This document shows, one piece after another, positions 6,093-13,242 of a stretch of 25,508 bases of DNA. Position numbers and translations under genes: made by a program. Positions within the stretch are counted from its first letter, which is position 1. Every line of letters begins with the position of its first letter. The notes beneath the pieces were generated by a model, which worked only from the letters and a program-made list of their open reading frames with translations, had not been told where the DNA came from and made no database searches. The DNA is taken from the IMG/VR virus record IMGVR_UViG_3300030328_003911, positions 1-25,508 of that record. One strand, 5' to 3'. The DNA is from a virus.

Positions 6093-6911
6093 ATGGCTAC
6101 CCTTCTGCCAAGACACGTAAGAGTGAGTGAAGTTGTATCTAAGTTGTTAGAACCAGCAACAACTTCATTTTTTCAGGTTATGATTTCTGATCCCAGACAA
6201 CTGGGAGATACTCCTGATGCATTCACTGCATTTCTTCGTGAGCAAGGAGTTTCGTCGTTAACTAGTGGAGGTCTTTCTTCACCTAAGAGAGATAAGTTAA
6301 TGTTATTTTGTTGTGAGACAGCATTGCCTGGATCAAACTTAATGACAACAGAATTGATGAATGATTTTACAGGTGTTACAGAACGTCATGTTCATCGTAG
6401 AGCATTTGATGATAGAATTGATTTAACTTTTTATTGTGACGCAAGAGAATATTTGGCAATTAGATATTTTGAAGCATGGATATCATACATTACTAATGAA
6501 AGAGGAAATACTCACAACGAAACTTATCATTATAAAATGAGATTTCCTAACATGTATAAGGGAGGTTTGGAAGTTACTAAGTTTGAAAAAAATACTTATG
6601 CTCCTGGTGCTGTTCCAGTAAAACCTCTTACATATACTTTCATTAATGCATATCCAATATCGATTGCATCAATGCCAGTAAGTTATGACTCATCTAGTTT
6701 ATTGAAATGCACAGTATCATTTACATACTCTAGATATAGCTCAAAACCTAGAAGTGCTAATGCATCTGATCCAGTAATGAATCCATTAGGTCAAGCAAAA
6801 TTTAATCTAGGATCATTTGCTGGTAATTTAACTAACAGAGTTGTAGACAATTTAACTGGCAATGATTTTCTTGGTGACGTTGCTGGAGGAATAGTTCAAA
6901 ATCTCTTCTAA
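6093..6911 (+). CDS. 54: gp54, baseplate tail-tube initiator
   Basis: A 272-residue protein (T4 gp54 is 320) with a tail-tube-like fold: SFFQVMISDPRQLG, CCETALPGSNLMTTE, RRAFDDRIDLTFYCDAREY and KPLTYTFINAYPISI are typical of the gp19/gp54/gp48 family, here with the C-terminal extension FNLGSFAGNLTNRVVDNL. gp54 sits on the finished baseplate with gp48 and primes tail-tube polymerisation. It is divergent from gp4 with only 42 bases between start codons. An in-frame TAA directly precedes ATG 6093, so this is the first possible start, yet no Shine-Dalgarno lies at normal spacing (nearest AAGG at 6072-6075). The next Met (6180) would cut a conserved-looking strand, so 6093 is preferred. Confidence 0.87.
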   Translation: MATLLPRHVRVSEVVSKLLEPATTSFFQVMISDPRQLGDTPDAFTAFLREQGVSSLTSGGLSSPKRDKLMLFCCETALPGSNLMTTELMNDFTGVTERHVHRRAFDDRIDLTFYCDAREYLAIRYFEAWISYITNERGNTHNETYHYKMRFPNMYKGGLEVTKFEKNTYAPGAVPVKPLTYTFINAYPISIASMPVSYDSSSLLKCTVSFTYSRYSSKPRSANASDPVMNPLGQAKFNLGSFAGNLTNRVVDNLTGNDFLGDVAGGIVQNLF

Positions 6912-6940
6912 ATAAACATACTGACTTGTCTTAGGATATT

Positions 6941-7660
6941 ATGCCGTTACCAAAAATTTCCACACCAACATATCATTTGGTGTTACCATCCATAGAAAAG
7001 GAAATAACATATAGACCTTTTCTAGTTAAAGAAGAAAAATTATTAGTACTTGCTTTAGAAAGCGAAGATACAAAACAAATTACAACTGCAATTAAAGCAG
7101 TTATCAAAGCATGTATTCTTAGTAAAGGAATTAAAGTAGATACACTTCCTACTTTTGATATTGAATACTTGTTCCTTAATATTAGAGGTAAATCTGTAGG
7201 TGAATCTATAGATGTTAATGTTATTTGCCCTGATGATAGAAAGACAGAGGTTCAGGTAACTATTGATTTAGATGATATTAAAGTTGTTAAGAGTGAAGAT
7301 CATACTAATCAAATTAAAGTTGATGATAATATTATGATTGAAATGAAGTATCCATCATTGAATGAATTTATTAAGAGTAATTTTGATTTTAAGGATGGTA
7401 ATCAAATGGATCAATCATTTGAATTGATTGCATCATGTATTGATAAGATATATACATCAGATGAAGTATGGGTTGCATCTGATTGTACTAAGAAAGAGAT
7501 AACTGAGTTCCTTGAATCAATGAATTCCTCTAGGTTTAAAGGTATTGAAGATTTCTTTACTACCATGCCTAAGTTATCTCACACTGTTAAGGTGAAGAAT
7601 CCTAAGACAAAAGTTGAAAGTGATATATTATTGGAGGGCCTAGCGTCTTTTTTCGAATAG
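6941..7660 (+). CDS. 26: gp26, baseplate hub assembly protein (tail-chaperone-like)
   Basis: A 239-residue protein (T4 gp26 is 208) starting MPLPKISTPTYHLVLPS, with YRPFLVKEEKLLVLALES, an IEYLFLNIRGKSVGE segment and a C-terminal helical part ending LLEGLASFFE. This is the T4 baseplate protein family of gp26 (I recall it as PF12322). In T4 gp26 acts in hub assembly with gp51 and gp28. AGGA at 6932-6935 gives a ribosome site. The last codons, TCT TTT TTC GAA TAG, contain a -1 slippery heptamer (7648-7654), and the following frame is open in -1, so a minority product of 301 residues (238 of gp26 plus 63) is predicted. It precedes the tape-measure-like genes, the position of tail chaperones in many phages. 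Confidence 0.88.
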   Translation: MPLPKISTPTYHLVLPSIEKEITYRPFLVKEEKLLVLALESEDTKQITTAIKAVIKACILSKGIKVDTLPTFDIEYLFLNIRGKSVGESIDVNVICPDDRKTEVQVTIDLDDIKVVKSEDHTNQIKVDDNIMIEMKYPSLNEFIKSNFDFKDGNQMDQSFELIASCIDKIYTSDEVWVASDCTKKEITEFLESMNSSRFKGIEDFFTTMPKLSHTVKVKNPKTKVESDILLEGLASFFE

Positions 7661-7681
7661 CCATGATCCATATGGATCTGG
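7633..7681 (+). promoter_or_regulatory. Predicted programmed -1 ribosomal frameshift signal at the end of gene 26
   Basis: Four parts occur in order: GGAGGG (7633-7638), 9 nt, the heptamer T TTT TTC in the gp26 frame (7648-7654), a 6-nt spacer (7655-7660), and a stem-loop. The stem pairs CCA (7661-7663) with TGG (7679-7681) and GATCC (7665-7669) with GGATC (7674-7678), with T7664 bulged and loop ATAT. The -1 frame is open from 7624 to the stop at 7843-7845. Upstream SD plus heptamer plus hairpin is the layout of the E. coli dnaX frameshift site. The stem would also cover the ATGs at 7663 and 7672. Confidence 0.75.
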
Positions 7682-7845
7682 AGAGTTATTATAAACTTAA
7701 TTTTTCTTTGATGCAGTATCATAAATACAGCTTAACAGAGATTGAAAACTTGATTCCTTGGGAACGAGACATCTATGTTGGATTATTAAAACAACATCTC
7801 GAAGAAGAAAAGTTAAAACAGCAGCAACAAAACTCTAATGGCTAA
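7663..7845 (+). CDS. Short downstream partner of gp26, probably expressed by -1 frameshift (possible gp51 equivalent)
   Basis: A 60-codon frame (MIHMDLESYYKLNFSLMQYH...) with an SLTEIENLIPWERDIYVGLL core and a Glu/Gln-rich end. Short proteins with the W-E-x-D/x-Y helix pattern are typical of the extension part of tail-assembly chaperones; cyanophage relatives sit at the T4 gene 51 position, but similarity to T4 gp51 (249 residues) is not clear to me. It starts 2 nt after the gp26 stop, with no Shine-Dalgarno at normal distance (GGAGGG is 24 nt away and 9 nt from a slippery heptamer). The frame is open upstream into gp26, so the main product may be a 301-residue gp26 fusion. It overlaps the next gene by 8 bases. 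Free translation from 7663 by reinitiation remains possible. Confidence 0.75.
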   Translation: MIHMDLESYYKLNFSLMQYHKYSLTEIENLIPWERDIYVGLLKQHLEEEKLKQQQQNSNG

Positions 7846-9754
7846 AAGGTCAACTTTATTACAGGTATTAAAGAAGGTTAAAGACAAGGGAGTAAAGTCT
7901 CTTACTCCTGTTCAATGGGAAACTTTTCTTTCTTCTAATACTGAACCAAATGAGATTGACGAAAAGATTAAAAAGTTGGAAGGATATGAGGAGAAAGGTG
8001 CTGCTTATGATGCAACAGGAGATTTGATACCTGAAGATAATCAGGCAATGATAGATCGTTTTAGGAAGAGAACTGGTCGTGGTGCTGGAAGAAAATCAAG
8101 TAAGGTAGATCCAAATAAGTTTTTAGGTAAAGAAGATGAACATGTATCTACATCTGGACCTGCAACTGCATCTACACCTGTAGATACATCTGGTGGGCAA
8201 GGTGGTGGAGCTATTGTTAAGGTCTCGGATACTGTTGAGGATATTAAATCAATAGTAATAAGTGATCAGAAGTTTAGTAAAAAGAAAGCTGATGATGATA
8301 GAAAAGAAAGGGAGCAGAAGAAGAGAGGTCTAAGAGAAAAACTTGTAGAGGGAATGGGTAAAGGTGTAAAAGCAATTGCAAGTGGTGCTAAGAAAATGCT
8401 TGCTCCTGTTCAAAGCATTTTTGAAAAGTTGATTGGTTTCTTAGTAAAATACCTCTTTGCTGGTGCAATAATGAAATTTGTTGACTGGATGGGTAAAGGT
8501 GAGAATGCTCAAAAGATTCAATCAATATTTAAATTCCTTGGTGATTGGTGGCCTGCTATACTGGCGGGATTAATGGCTTTTTTCCCTGCACTATTAGGGC
8601 CTGTAGGAATGATAGCAGGAACGGTTTTATTAGTAACTGTTTTTCTTCCCAAACTTATTGATACTGTCAAGATGTTATTTGGGTTTGGGCCTAAAGTAGA
8701 TAAAGAAATTCAAAAGGGTGAAAAGGGTTTAGATAAAGATCTTGAAAAAGAAAATAAAGATTTAAATTTAAAAGATGAAAAAACTGATGATGCAAATACT
8801 GTAAAAACTGATACTACAAAACAACCTGATGAATTAAGTGGTGCAGATCAAAAAGCACCTGATGTGAAGCAACCAACAGAAACCCAAAGAATGAATAAGG
8901 GTGGTCAGGTTCCTGGTTCTGGTAATGGTGATACAGTTCCTGCAATGCTAACTCCTGGTGAGTTTGTTTTAAGTAAGGGTGCAGTACAGGCATATGGTGT
9001 AGATACTCTTGCTGCAATGAATGCTGCTGCTGGTGGTACAAATAAACCAAAAGAAAAGAATGGAAGAGCTGCTTATTCAGGTGGTGGTTCTGTTGGTATG
9101 ACTCCAGAGCAAAAGCAGGATCTGCAAATATTAGCGAATATGCAACAGATGCAGATGAAGCAATTTTTTGGAATCACTAATACTAAAGCAGGTCTGATAG
9201 GTGATTTTGAGAGTGGATTTAGGGAGCAAACTCAAGAGGAACTTGATGCAATTAATAATGCAAAACTACCTTTAGGATTGACGATGACTAGGGATGGTCA
9301 GTTTATTGATCTTGGTAAATTTGCAGGTGATAAAGCAAGAATGATAGGAGAGATGGCTAGTGATCCTAAGTTTGCAGATGCGTTGAAAGAGAAAGGGAAG
9401 GAGTTTGGATTTAGTGATATGACTGGAAACCAATTCAAAGCGATAGCAAGTAAGCAAGGTGATGAGTTGCAGAGAGAGATAAATCAATGGATTCCAGGTA
9501 CAGATGCCTATGAAATGGCACAGATATCTGACTCAATTAATTTTTCAACGCAGCAATTTAAACCATCTGGATCATCAGCACCGCCACCACCTAGTGGAGG
9601 TGGAGGTGGAGGAATTATTCCTGTTCCTATTCCAACTGGTGGAGGAGGAGATTCTGGTGGAGCTTCTTCTCCTGGTGGAAGTAGTATACCATCATTTAGT
9701 TCTACTTCTGGTGGTGGTGTTGCTAAAGAACATACTCTGGGGATAAGGAGATAA
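7838..9754 (+). CDS. Tape-measure-like tail protein A (likely gp29 position)
   Basis: A 638-residue protein, similar in length to T4 gp29 (590). Order of parts: basic N-terminus, Lys/Asp-rich coiled region (about 145-170), two hydrophobic helical segments (about 198-220, IGFLVKYLFAGAIMKFVDWM; about 237-285, WWPAILAGLMAFFPALLGP onward), a charged repeat region rich in Lys/Asp, the motif MNKGGQVPGSGNGDTVPAM then LTPGEFVLSKGAVQ (about 350-385) found in many phage tape-measure proteins, and a Gly/Pro/Ser-rich C-terminus with IIPVPIP. It likely sits inside the tail tube and sets length or delivers DNA; assignment is by motif, size and position. No Shine-Dalgarno is seen; it overlaps the previous frame by 8 bases. 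It is partly paralogous to the next gene. Confidence 0.7.
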   Translation: MAKRSTLLQVLKKVKDKGVKSLTPVQWETFLSSNTEPNEIDEKIKKLEGYEEKGAAYDATGDLIPEDNQAMIDRFRKRTGRGAGRKSSKVDPNKFLGKEDEHVSTSGPATASTPVDTSGGQGGGAIVKVSDTVEDIKSIVISDQKFSKKKADDDRKEREQKKRGLREKLVEGMGKGVKAIASGAKKMLAPVQSIFEKLIGFLVKYLFAGAIMKFVDWMGKGENAQKIQSIFKFLGDWWPAILAGLMAFFPALLGPVGMIAGTVLLVTVFLPKLIDTVKMLFGFGPKVDKEIQKGEKGLDKDLEKENKDLNLKDEKTDDANTVKTDTTKQPDELSGADQKAPDVKQPTETQRMNKGGQVPGSGNGDTVPAMLTPGEFVLSKGAVQAYGVDTLAAMNAAAGGTNKPKEKNGRAAYSGGGSVGMTPEQKQDLQILANMQQMQMKQFFGITNTKAGLIGDFESGFREQTQEELDAINNAKLPLGLTMTRDGQFIDLGKFAGDKARMIGEMASDPKFADALKEKGKEFGFSDMTGNQFKAIASKQGDELQREINQWIPGTDAYEMAQISDSINFSTQQFKPSGSSAPPPPSGGGGGGIIPVPIPTGGGGDSGGASSPGGSSIPSFSSTSGGGVAKEHTLGIRR

Positions 9755-9757
9755 AAT

Positions 9758-11638
9758 ATGGCTTTAGGAGCACTGGCAAAGGGGTTATTAAAAAGAGAAG
9801 CAAGGGTGATGGGAGCTGATAAAGTGGCTGCCAGAGGTAAGAAGATGCTTAGTAATCGGAGAAAGAAAGTAGCAAATAGAAGAGCATCAGCCCAACAGAT
9901 TATGGGTGGAGGTGAAGAAGGTGAAGCAGCAACAGTTAGACCTACTACATCATTAATTCCTAAAAGTTCTGCTATAGTTCCTTCTAGTGGTGGTTCTAGT
10001 GGTGGAGGAGGAGGTTCTAAAGGTGGTAATTTAGAGTCAATTAATAATTCTTTGATGGTGGTTGCTAGTACTATGAAGAGTAATCTTACTCTTGATAAAA
10101 GTCTTCATAAAGAGGAGGAGAAAGCAGAGGAAGAACAAAAGCGTAAGGAAGAGGAAGAGAGATTAGAAGCTGAAGATCCTAAGAAAGCTCCTAAAGAAGA
10201 ACAAGTAAAAATTCCTGGTTTAGGATTTTTAGAAGGAATCATGGGATTCTTGGTTAAGTATCTTTGGTCGGCAGTTATAATAAAGTTGGTGGATTTTGCT
10301 GCAAATCCTATGGTGATAGGAATTATAAAAGGTCTTGCAAAGGTTGGAGATTTCCTTATTAATTTTTCCATAGGTGCAATTGATGTACTTGGATCCTTTA
10401 TTCATTGGGGATATAAACTTGTTGAAATGATGAAGGGTTTTGTTACCAATATTTTTGGTGAAGAAGGTGCGAAGAAATTTGATATCTTCATGGGTAATCT
10501 TAAAAATCTAATTAATGCATTTTTCGTTTGGAAATTCCTTGGTCAAAAAATATTCAAGGCAGTAGTTAAAAATATAACAAGAGTATTTAAAATAGCAAAA
10601 GCAATTATCTCAAGAGCATTTAAATTTGCTAAGAATATTGCTTCAAAAGTTGGTAAAAACTTAATGAAGATTCCTGGAGTAAAGAATGTAGTAGGAAAGG
10701 TAGGTCGATTTGGTAAGAACTTATTACATACAGGTAAATTCTTTGCTTCTAAAGGTGCCAGTAAGGTTGGTGGATTTGCTGCAAAGATATTTGGTAAGGC
10801 AGCAAAGTTTGTAGCACCTGCTCTTAAAGCAGCAACTCCTGCAGTCAAAGGATTTGCTGGTCGCATACCAATTCTAGGACCACTTATTGTAGGTCTTGTT
10901 TCTCTAATGTCGGGGGAACCTGCAGGTCAAGCAATATTTAAATCAGTGGGTGCTGCATTGGGTGGAGCACTTGGAACTTTTATACCCATCCCTATTCTTG
11001 GTACTTTGATTGGTGAAACTATTGGTGTATTTGTTGGTGATTTATTATACGAATTGATATTAGGTGGTGGTGTAAAGGCTGCTGGTCAAAAACTGAAAGA
11101 TACTTTTACAACACTATTATCTGGTGGTAAGGCAGTTTTCAATTGGGTGAAAGATGGAATTGGTAGATTAATAGAGGGTCTTCCTAAAATTGGAGTTGGT
11201 AGATTTAAAGCACCAAATCCAGCATGGTTAATCAATCCTCTTAATATAGGTGATAAAGTTAAATTACTTGGAAAAGCATTCTTCTCAAGAGAGGCAATGA
11301 ATCCTGCTAAAGATGATCCTGAAGATGGGAAGGATAAAGTTAAGTCACCTAAAGGAAAAGGATCTAAAGATCCTAAAGAGATGGCTAAAGAGATGGGACC
11401 ACCCCCAATTCCCCCAATTAGTAGGAAAAAAAGTAAAGAAAAAAATAATGATACCATTAATGCTGTTAGTAATAAGGCATCCTATGAAGGAGGAGAAGGT
11501 TCTTCAAAAATTATTCCAGTACCTATTCCCAATAAGAATAGCACTCCTTCTTCTACTACTAAAGCAAGTGTTGGATCAGCAAAAACTAAGTCTGTTGATT
11601 CAAATGATCCATCACTCGTTTTGTATGCGGGTAAATAG
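9758..11638 (+). CDS. Tape-measure-like tail protein B, partial paralogue of the previous gene
   Basis: A 626-residue protein with a very basic N-terminus (KKMLSNRRKKVANRRAS), a Gly/Ser linker, a Glu/Lys coiled region (about 110-145, EEEKAEEEQKRKEEEERLEAE), then a long hydrophobic and amphipathic middle (about 155-460) with GFLVKYLWSAVIIKLVDF, RIPILGPLIVGLVSLMSG and FIPIPILGTLIGETIGVFVG, and a charged, Pro-rich C-terminus containing KIIPVPIPNKN. GFLVKYL plus the following helix and the IIPVPIP tail are shared with protein A, so the two arose by duplication or share domains. A role in the tail lumen or hub and possibly membrane passage of DNA is inferred. ATG 9758 follows a good AAGGAG site. 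Confidence 0.65.
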   Translation: MALGALAKGLLKREARVMGADKVAARGKKMLSNRRKKVANRRASAQQIMGGGEEGEAATVRPTTSLIPKSSAIVPSSGGSSGGGGGSKGGNLESINNSLMVVASTMKSNLTLDKSLHKEEEKAEEEQKRKEEEERLEAEDPKKAPKEEQVKIPGLGFLEGIMGFLVKYLWSAVIIKLVDFAANPMVIGIIKGLAKVGDFLINFSIGAIDVLGSFIHWGYKLVEMMKGFVTNIFGEEGAKKFDIFMGNLKNLINAFFVWKFLGQKIFKAVVKNITRVFKIAKAIISRAFKFAKNIASKVGKNLMKIPGVKNVVGKVGRFGKNLLHTGKFFASKGASKVGGFAAKIFGKAAKFVAPALKAATPAVKGFAGRIPILGPLIVGLVSLMSGEPAGQAIFKSVGAALGGALGTFIPIPILGTLIGETIGVFVGDLLYELILGGGVKAAGQKLKDTFTTLLSGGKAVFNWVKDGIGRLIEGLPKIGVGRFKAPNPAWLINPLNIGDKVKLLGKAFFSREAMNPAKDDPEDGKDKVKSPKGKGSKDPKEMAKEMGPPPIPPISRKKSKEKNNDTINAVSNKASYEGGEGSSKIIPVPIPNKNSTPSSTTKASVGSAKTKSVDSNDPSLVLYAGK

Positions 11639-11656
11639 AATGGAGCTAATTAAGTA

Positions 11657-12970
11657 ATGGCAAACCAAGTTACATCTAGTGCTTCAAATCCAGCTTTTAT
11701 TACAAAGGCTGATATAACTTCCAATCAAGGTGGTAAAACTGCTGGATTGGTTAATGGAGTGGTTCGTCTTCAGTATTTTGAGAGTATTTTACAAGATACT
11801 ATAAAAGCAACTGTTATATATGCAGATAGTGGAGATTCTGTTGATGGGAAATCTGTAATTGAAGGTCTACCTTTAGTTGGAACAGAAGATTTTAGATTAG
11901 AGTTTGCAGATAATAATGAGAATAAAATTAAGGTAGATTTGAATGTTAATTCAGTTACTCCTATAATGGAAGATGGTATGAAGAATATGATTAGTCTTAA
12001 TTTAGTTTCTGAAGAATTTATTCGCAATGAAGCTGGCACTTCAAGATTAATCCATAGATATGATGGAAAAATTTCAGATCATATTGAAAGTATTGTAAAG
12101 AGTGGAGAAAGATCTTTAAAGACAAAGAAGAAAGTTGATATAGAAACTACTTCTAATGACTATAATTTTATTGGCAATGGTCGTAAACCTTTTTACATAT
12201 TAAATTGGTTATGTAAAAATTCTGTACCAGATGGTGCTGATGATCAGAGTGCAGGATTCTTTTTCTGGGAAACTTCAGATGGAATGCATTTTAAATCTAT
12301 TGATAAATTATTAGAACAGAAACAAAAGAAAGCATTTATTTTTAGTGATTCTCCTGATGGTGAGAAGGGAGTTCCTCCTGGATATGATGGAAAAATATTA
12401 GAGCAGGTATCAAATAATTCTATTAATGCACAACAAAAATTTAATTATGGAGCTTATAATACTAAGTTAGTAGTGTTCAATCCTTTTAATTGTTTTTATG
12501 AGGTTGTAGAACAGAGTGCATCTAATTTACCTACTAATAAACTTGCAGGAAAAGGTCTTCCAAAGTTTAATGAAAAATTTGATAGTGAATACACACGTAC
12601 CACATATATGTTAATTGACACTGGAACTCTACCTTCAGGTTCAACTAAAGAACAATTGGAGAAAAATGAAAAAGAAAATTTCCAAGCAGCAGTAACTCTT
12701 AATCAAGCTATTCGTAGATATAATCAACTCTTCCAACAAATGCAAGAGATTACTATTGCTGGTGATTTTAGTTTACACGCAGGAGATGTAATATATGTTG
12801 ACATTCCTTCTGTTAAAGCATCAAAAGATGATACAGTAAATAAGGAAAGTGGGGGTCTATATATTATAGCTGACTTATGCCACTTAGTGACTGCCGATGG
12901 AACTTGGACTAAGTTGAACTTAGCACGAGATTCATTCGGAAGAAAAGGAAATCACAGCAAGAGGAATTAA
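11657..12970 (+). CDS. 27: gp27-like baseplate central hub protein
   Basis: A 437-residue protein (T4 gp27 is 391). The N-terminal domain is a tube-like beta fold (VNGVVRLQYFESILQDTIKA, VEGLPLVGTEDFRLEF-type strand region, KIKVDLNVNSVTPI, SLNLVSEEFIRNE), the middle has FYILNWLCKNSVP and FFFWETSDGMHFKSIDKLL, and the end has HAGDVIYVDIPSV and GLYIIADLCHLV. These are the features of phage central hub (gp27/gpD) proteins, which form the trimeric ring under the tube and hold the gp5 spike. The gp27 - small gene - gp5 order supports this. The start ATG lies at the end of the intergenic GGAGCTAATTAAGTA ribosome region; it stops 2 nt before the next ATG. Confidence 0.88.
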   Translation: MANQVTSSASNPAFITKADITSNQGGKTAGLVNGVVRLQYFESILQDTIKATVIYADSGDSVDGKSVIEGLPLVGTEDFRLEFADNNENKIKVDLNVNSVTPIMEDGMKNMISLNLVSEEFIRNEAGTSRLIHRYDGKISDHIESIVKSGERSLKTKKKVDIETTSNDYNFIGNGRKPFYILNWLCKNSVPDGADDQSAGFFFWETSDGMHFKSIDKLLEQKQKKAFIFSDSPDGEKGVPPGYDGKILEQVSNNSINAQQKFNYGAYNTKLVVFNPFNCFYEVVEQSASNLPTNKLAGKGLPKFNEKFDSEYTRTTYMLIDTGTLPSGSTKEQLEKNEKENFQAAVTLNQAIRRYNQLFQQMQEITIAGDFSLHAGDVIYVDIPSVKASKDDTVNKESGGLYIIADLCHLVTADGTWTKLNLARDSFGRKGNHSKRN

Positions 12971-12972
12971 TT

Positions 12973-13242
12973 ATGACTACTAAAGTCCCAGAACACGATT
13001 TAAATCATGAATCTTATATTGATCCAAAGGATCACAAAGAGCATGTAAATCATGGTATGATTGAATATAGTGAAGAAGATTTGAAGATGCACAATGATGC
13101 TTTTCATGCTCATGAAGAGAATGAAGAGAATCCTGGTGGTGCTAAGATCAATGATTGGCACACACGCCATGAGGATCAGCACTTAGAAGTGTATTGTGAT
13201 AATCATCCAGATTCATTTGAATGTAGAGTATACGACGATTAA
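12973..13242 (+). CDS. Small acidic His-rich protein with a CP12-like C-terminal tail
   Basis: An 89-residue protein, rich in His, Asp and Glu. Its last 19 residues, LEVYCDNHPDSFECRVYDD (71-89), look like the C-terminal half of cyanobacterial CP12, including the C-x8-C pair (Cys75, Cys84) and the final ECRxYD/ED that binds GAPDH. The central AWDxVEE motif and N-terminal cysteine pair of full CP12 are not present; residues 1-70 instead hold repeated acidic/His segments (YIDPKDHKEHVNHGM, NDAFHAHEENEENPGG). CP12 inactivates GAPDH and PRK, blocking the Calvin cycle, and cyanophages carry CP12 genes, but here the gene is within the baseplate operon, between gp27 and gp5 (TAATG overlap with gp5). 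It could be a virion or assembly protein that has borrowed the tail, or the similarity could be convergent. GAGGA precedes the start. Confidence 0.75.
   Translation: MTTKVPEHDLNHESYIDPKDHKEHVNHGMIEYSEEDLKMHNDAFHAHEENEENPGGAKINDWHTRHEDQHLEVYCDNHPDSFECRVYDD

Noticed and set aside
6907-6914. TCTAAATA as late promoter for gene 26
   Set aside because: Differs from TATAAATA at the conserved second base and overlaps the gp54 stop; too weak to list.
7720-7727. CATAAATA as late promoter for tape-measure-like protein A
   Set aside because: One base off the consensus, inside a coding frame and 111 nt before the gene; possible but not better than chance in such AT-rich sequence.
11086-11457. Long antisense frame opposite tape-measure-like protein B (also 10543-10866, 14795-15178 minus)
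   Set aside because: Repetitive Pro/Leu/Phe-rich shadow of A/G-rich coding sequence, with no ribosome site and inside a well supported gene.
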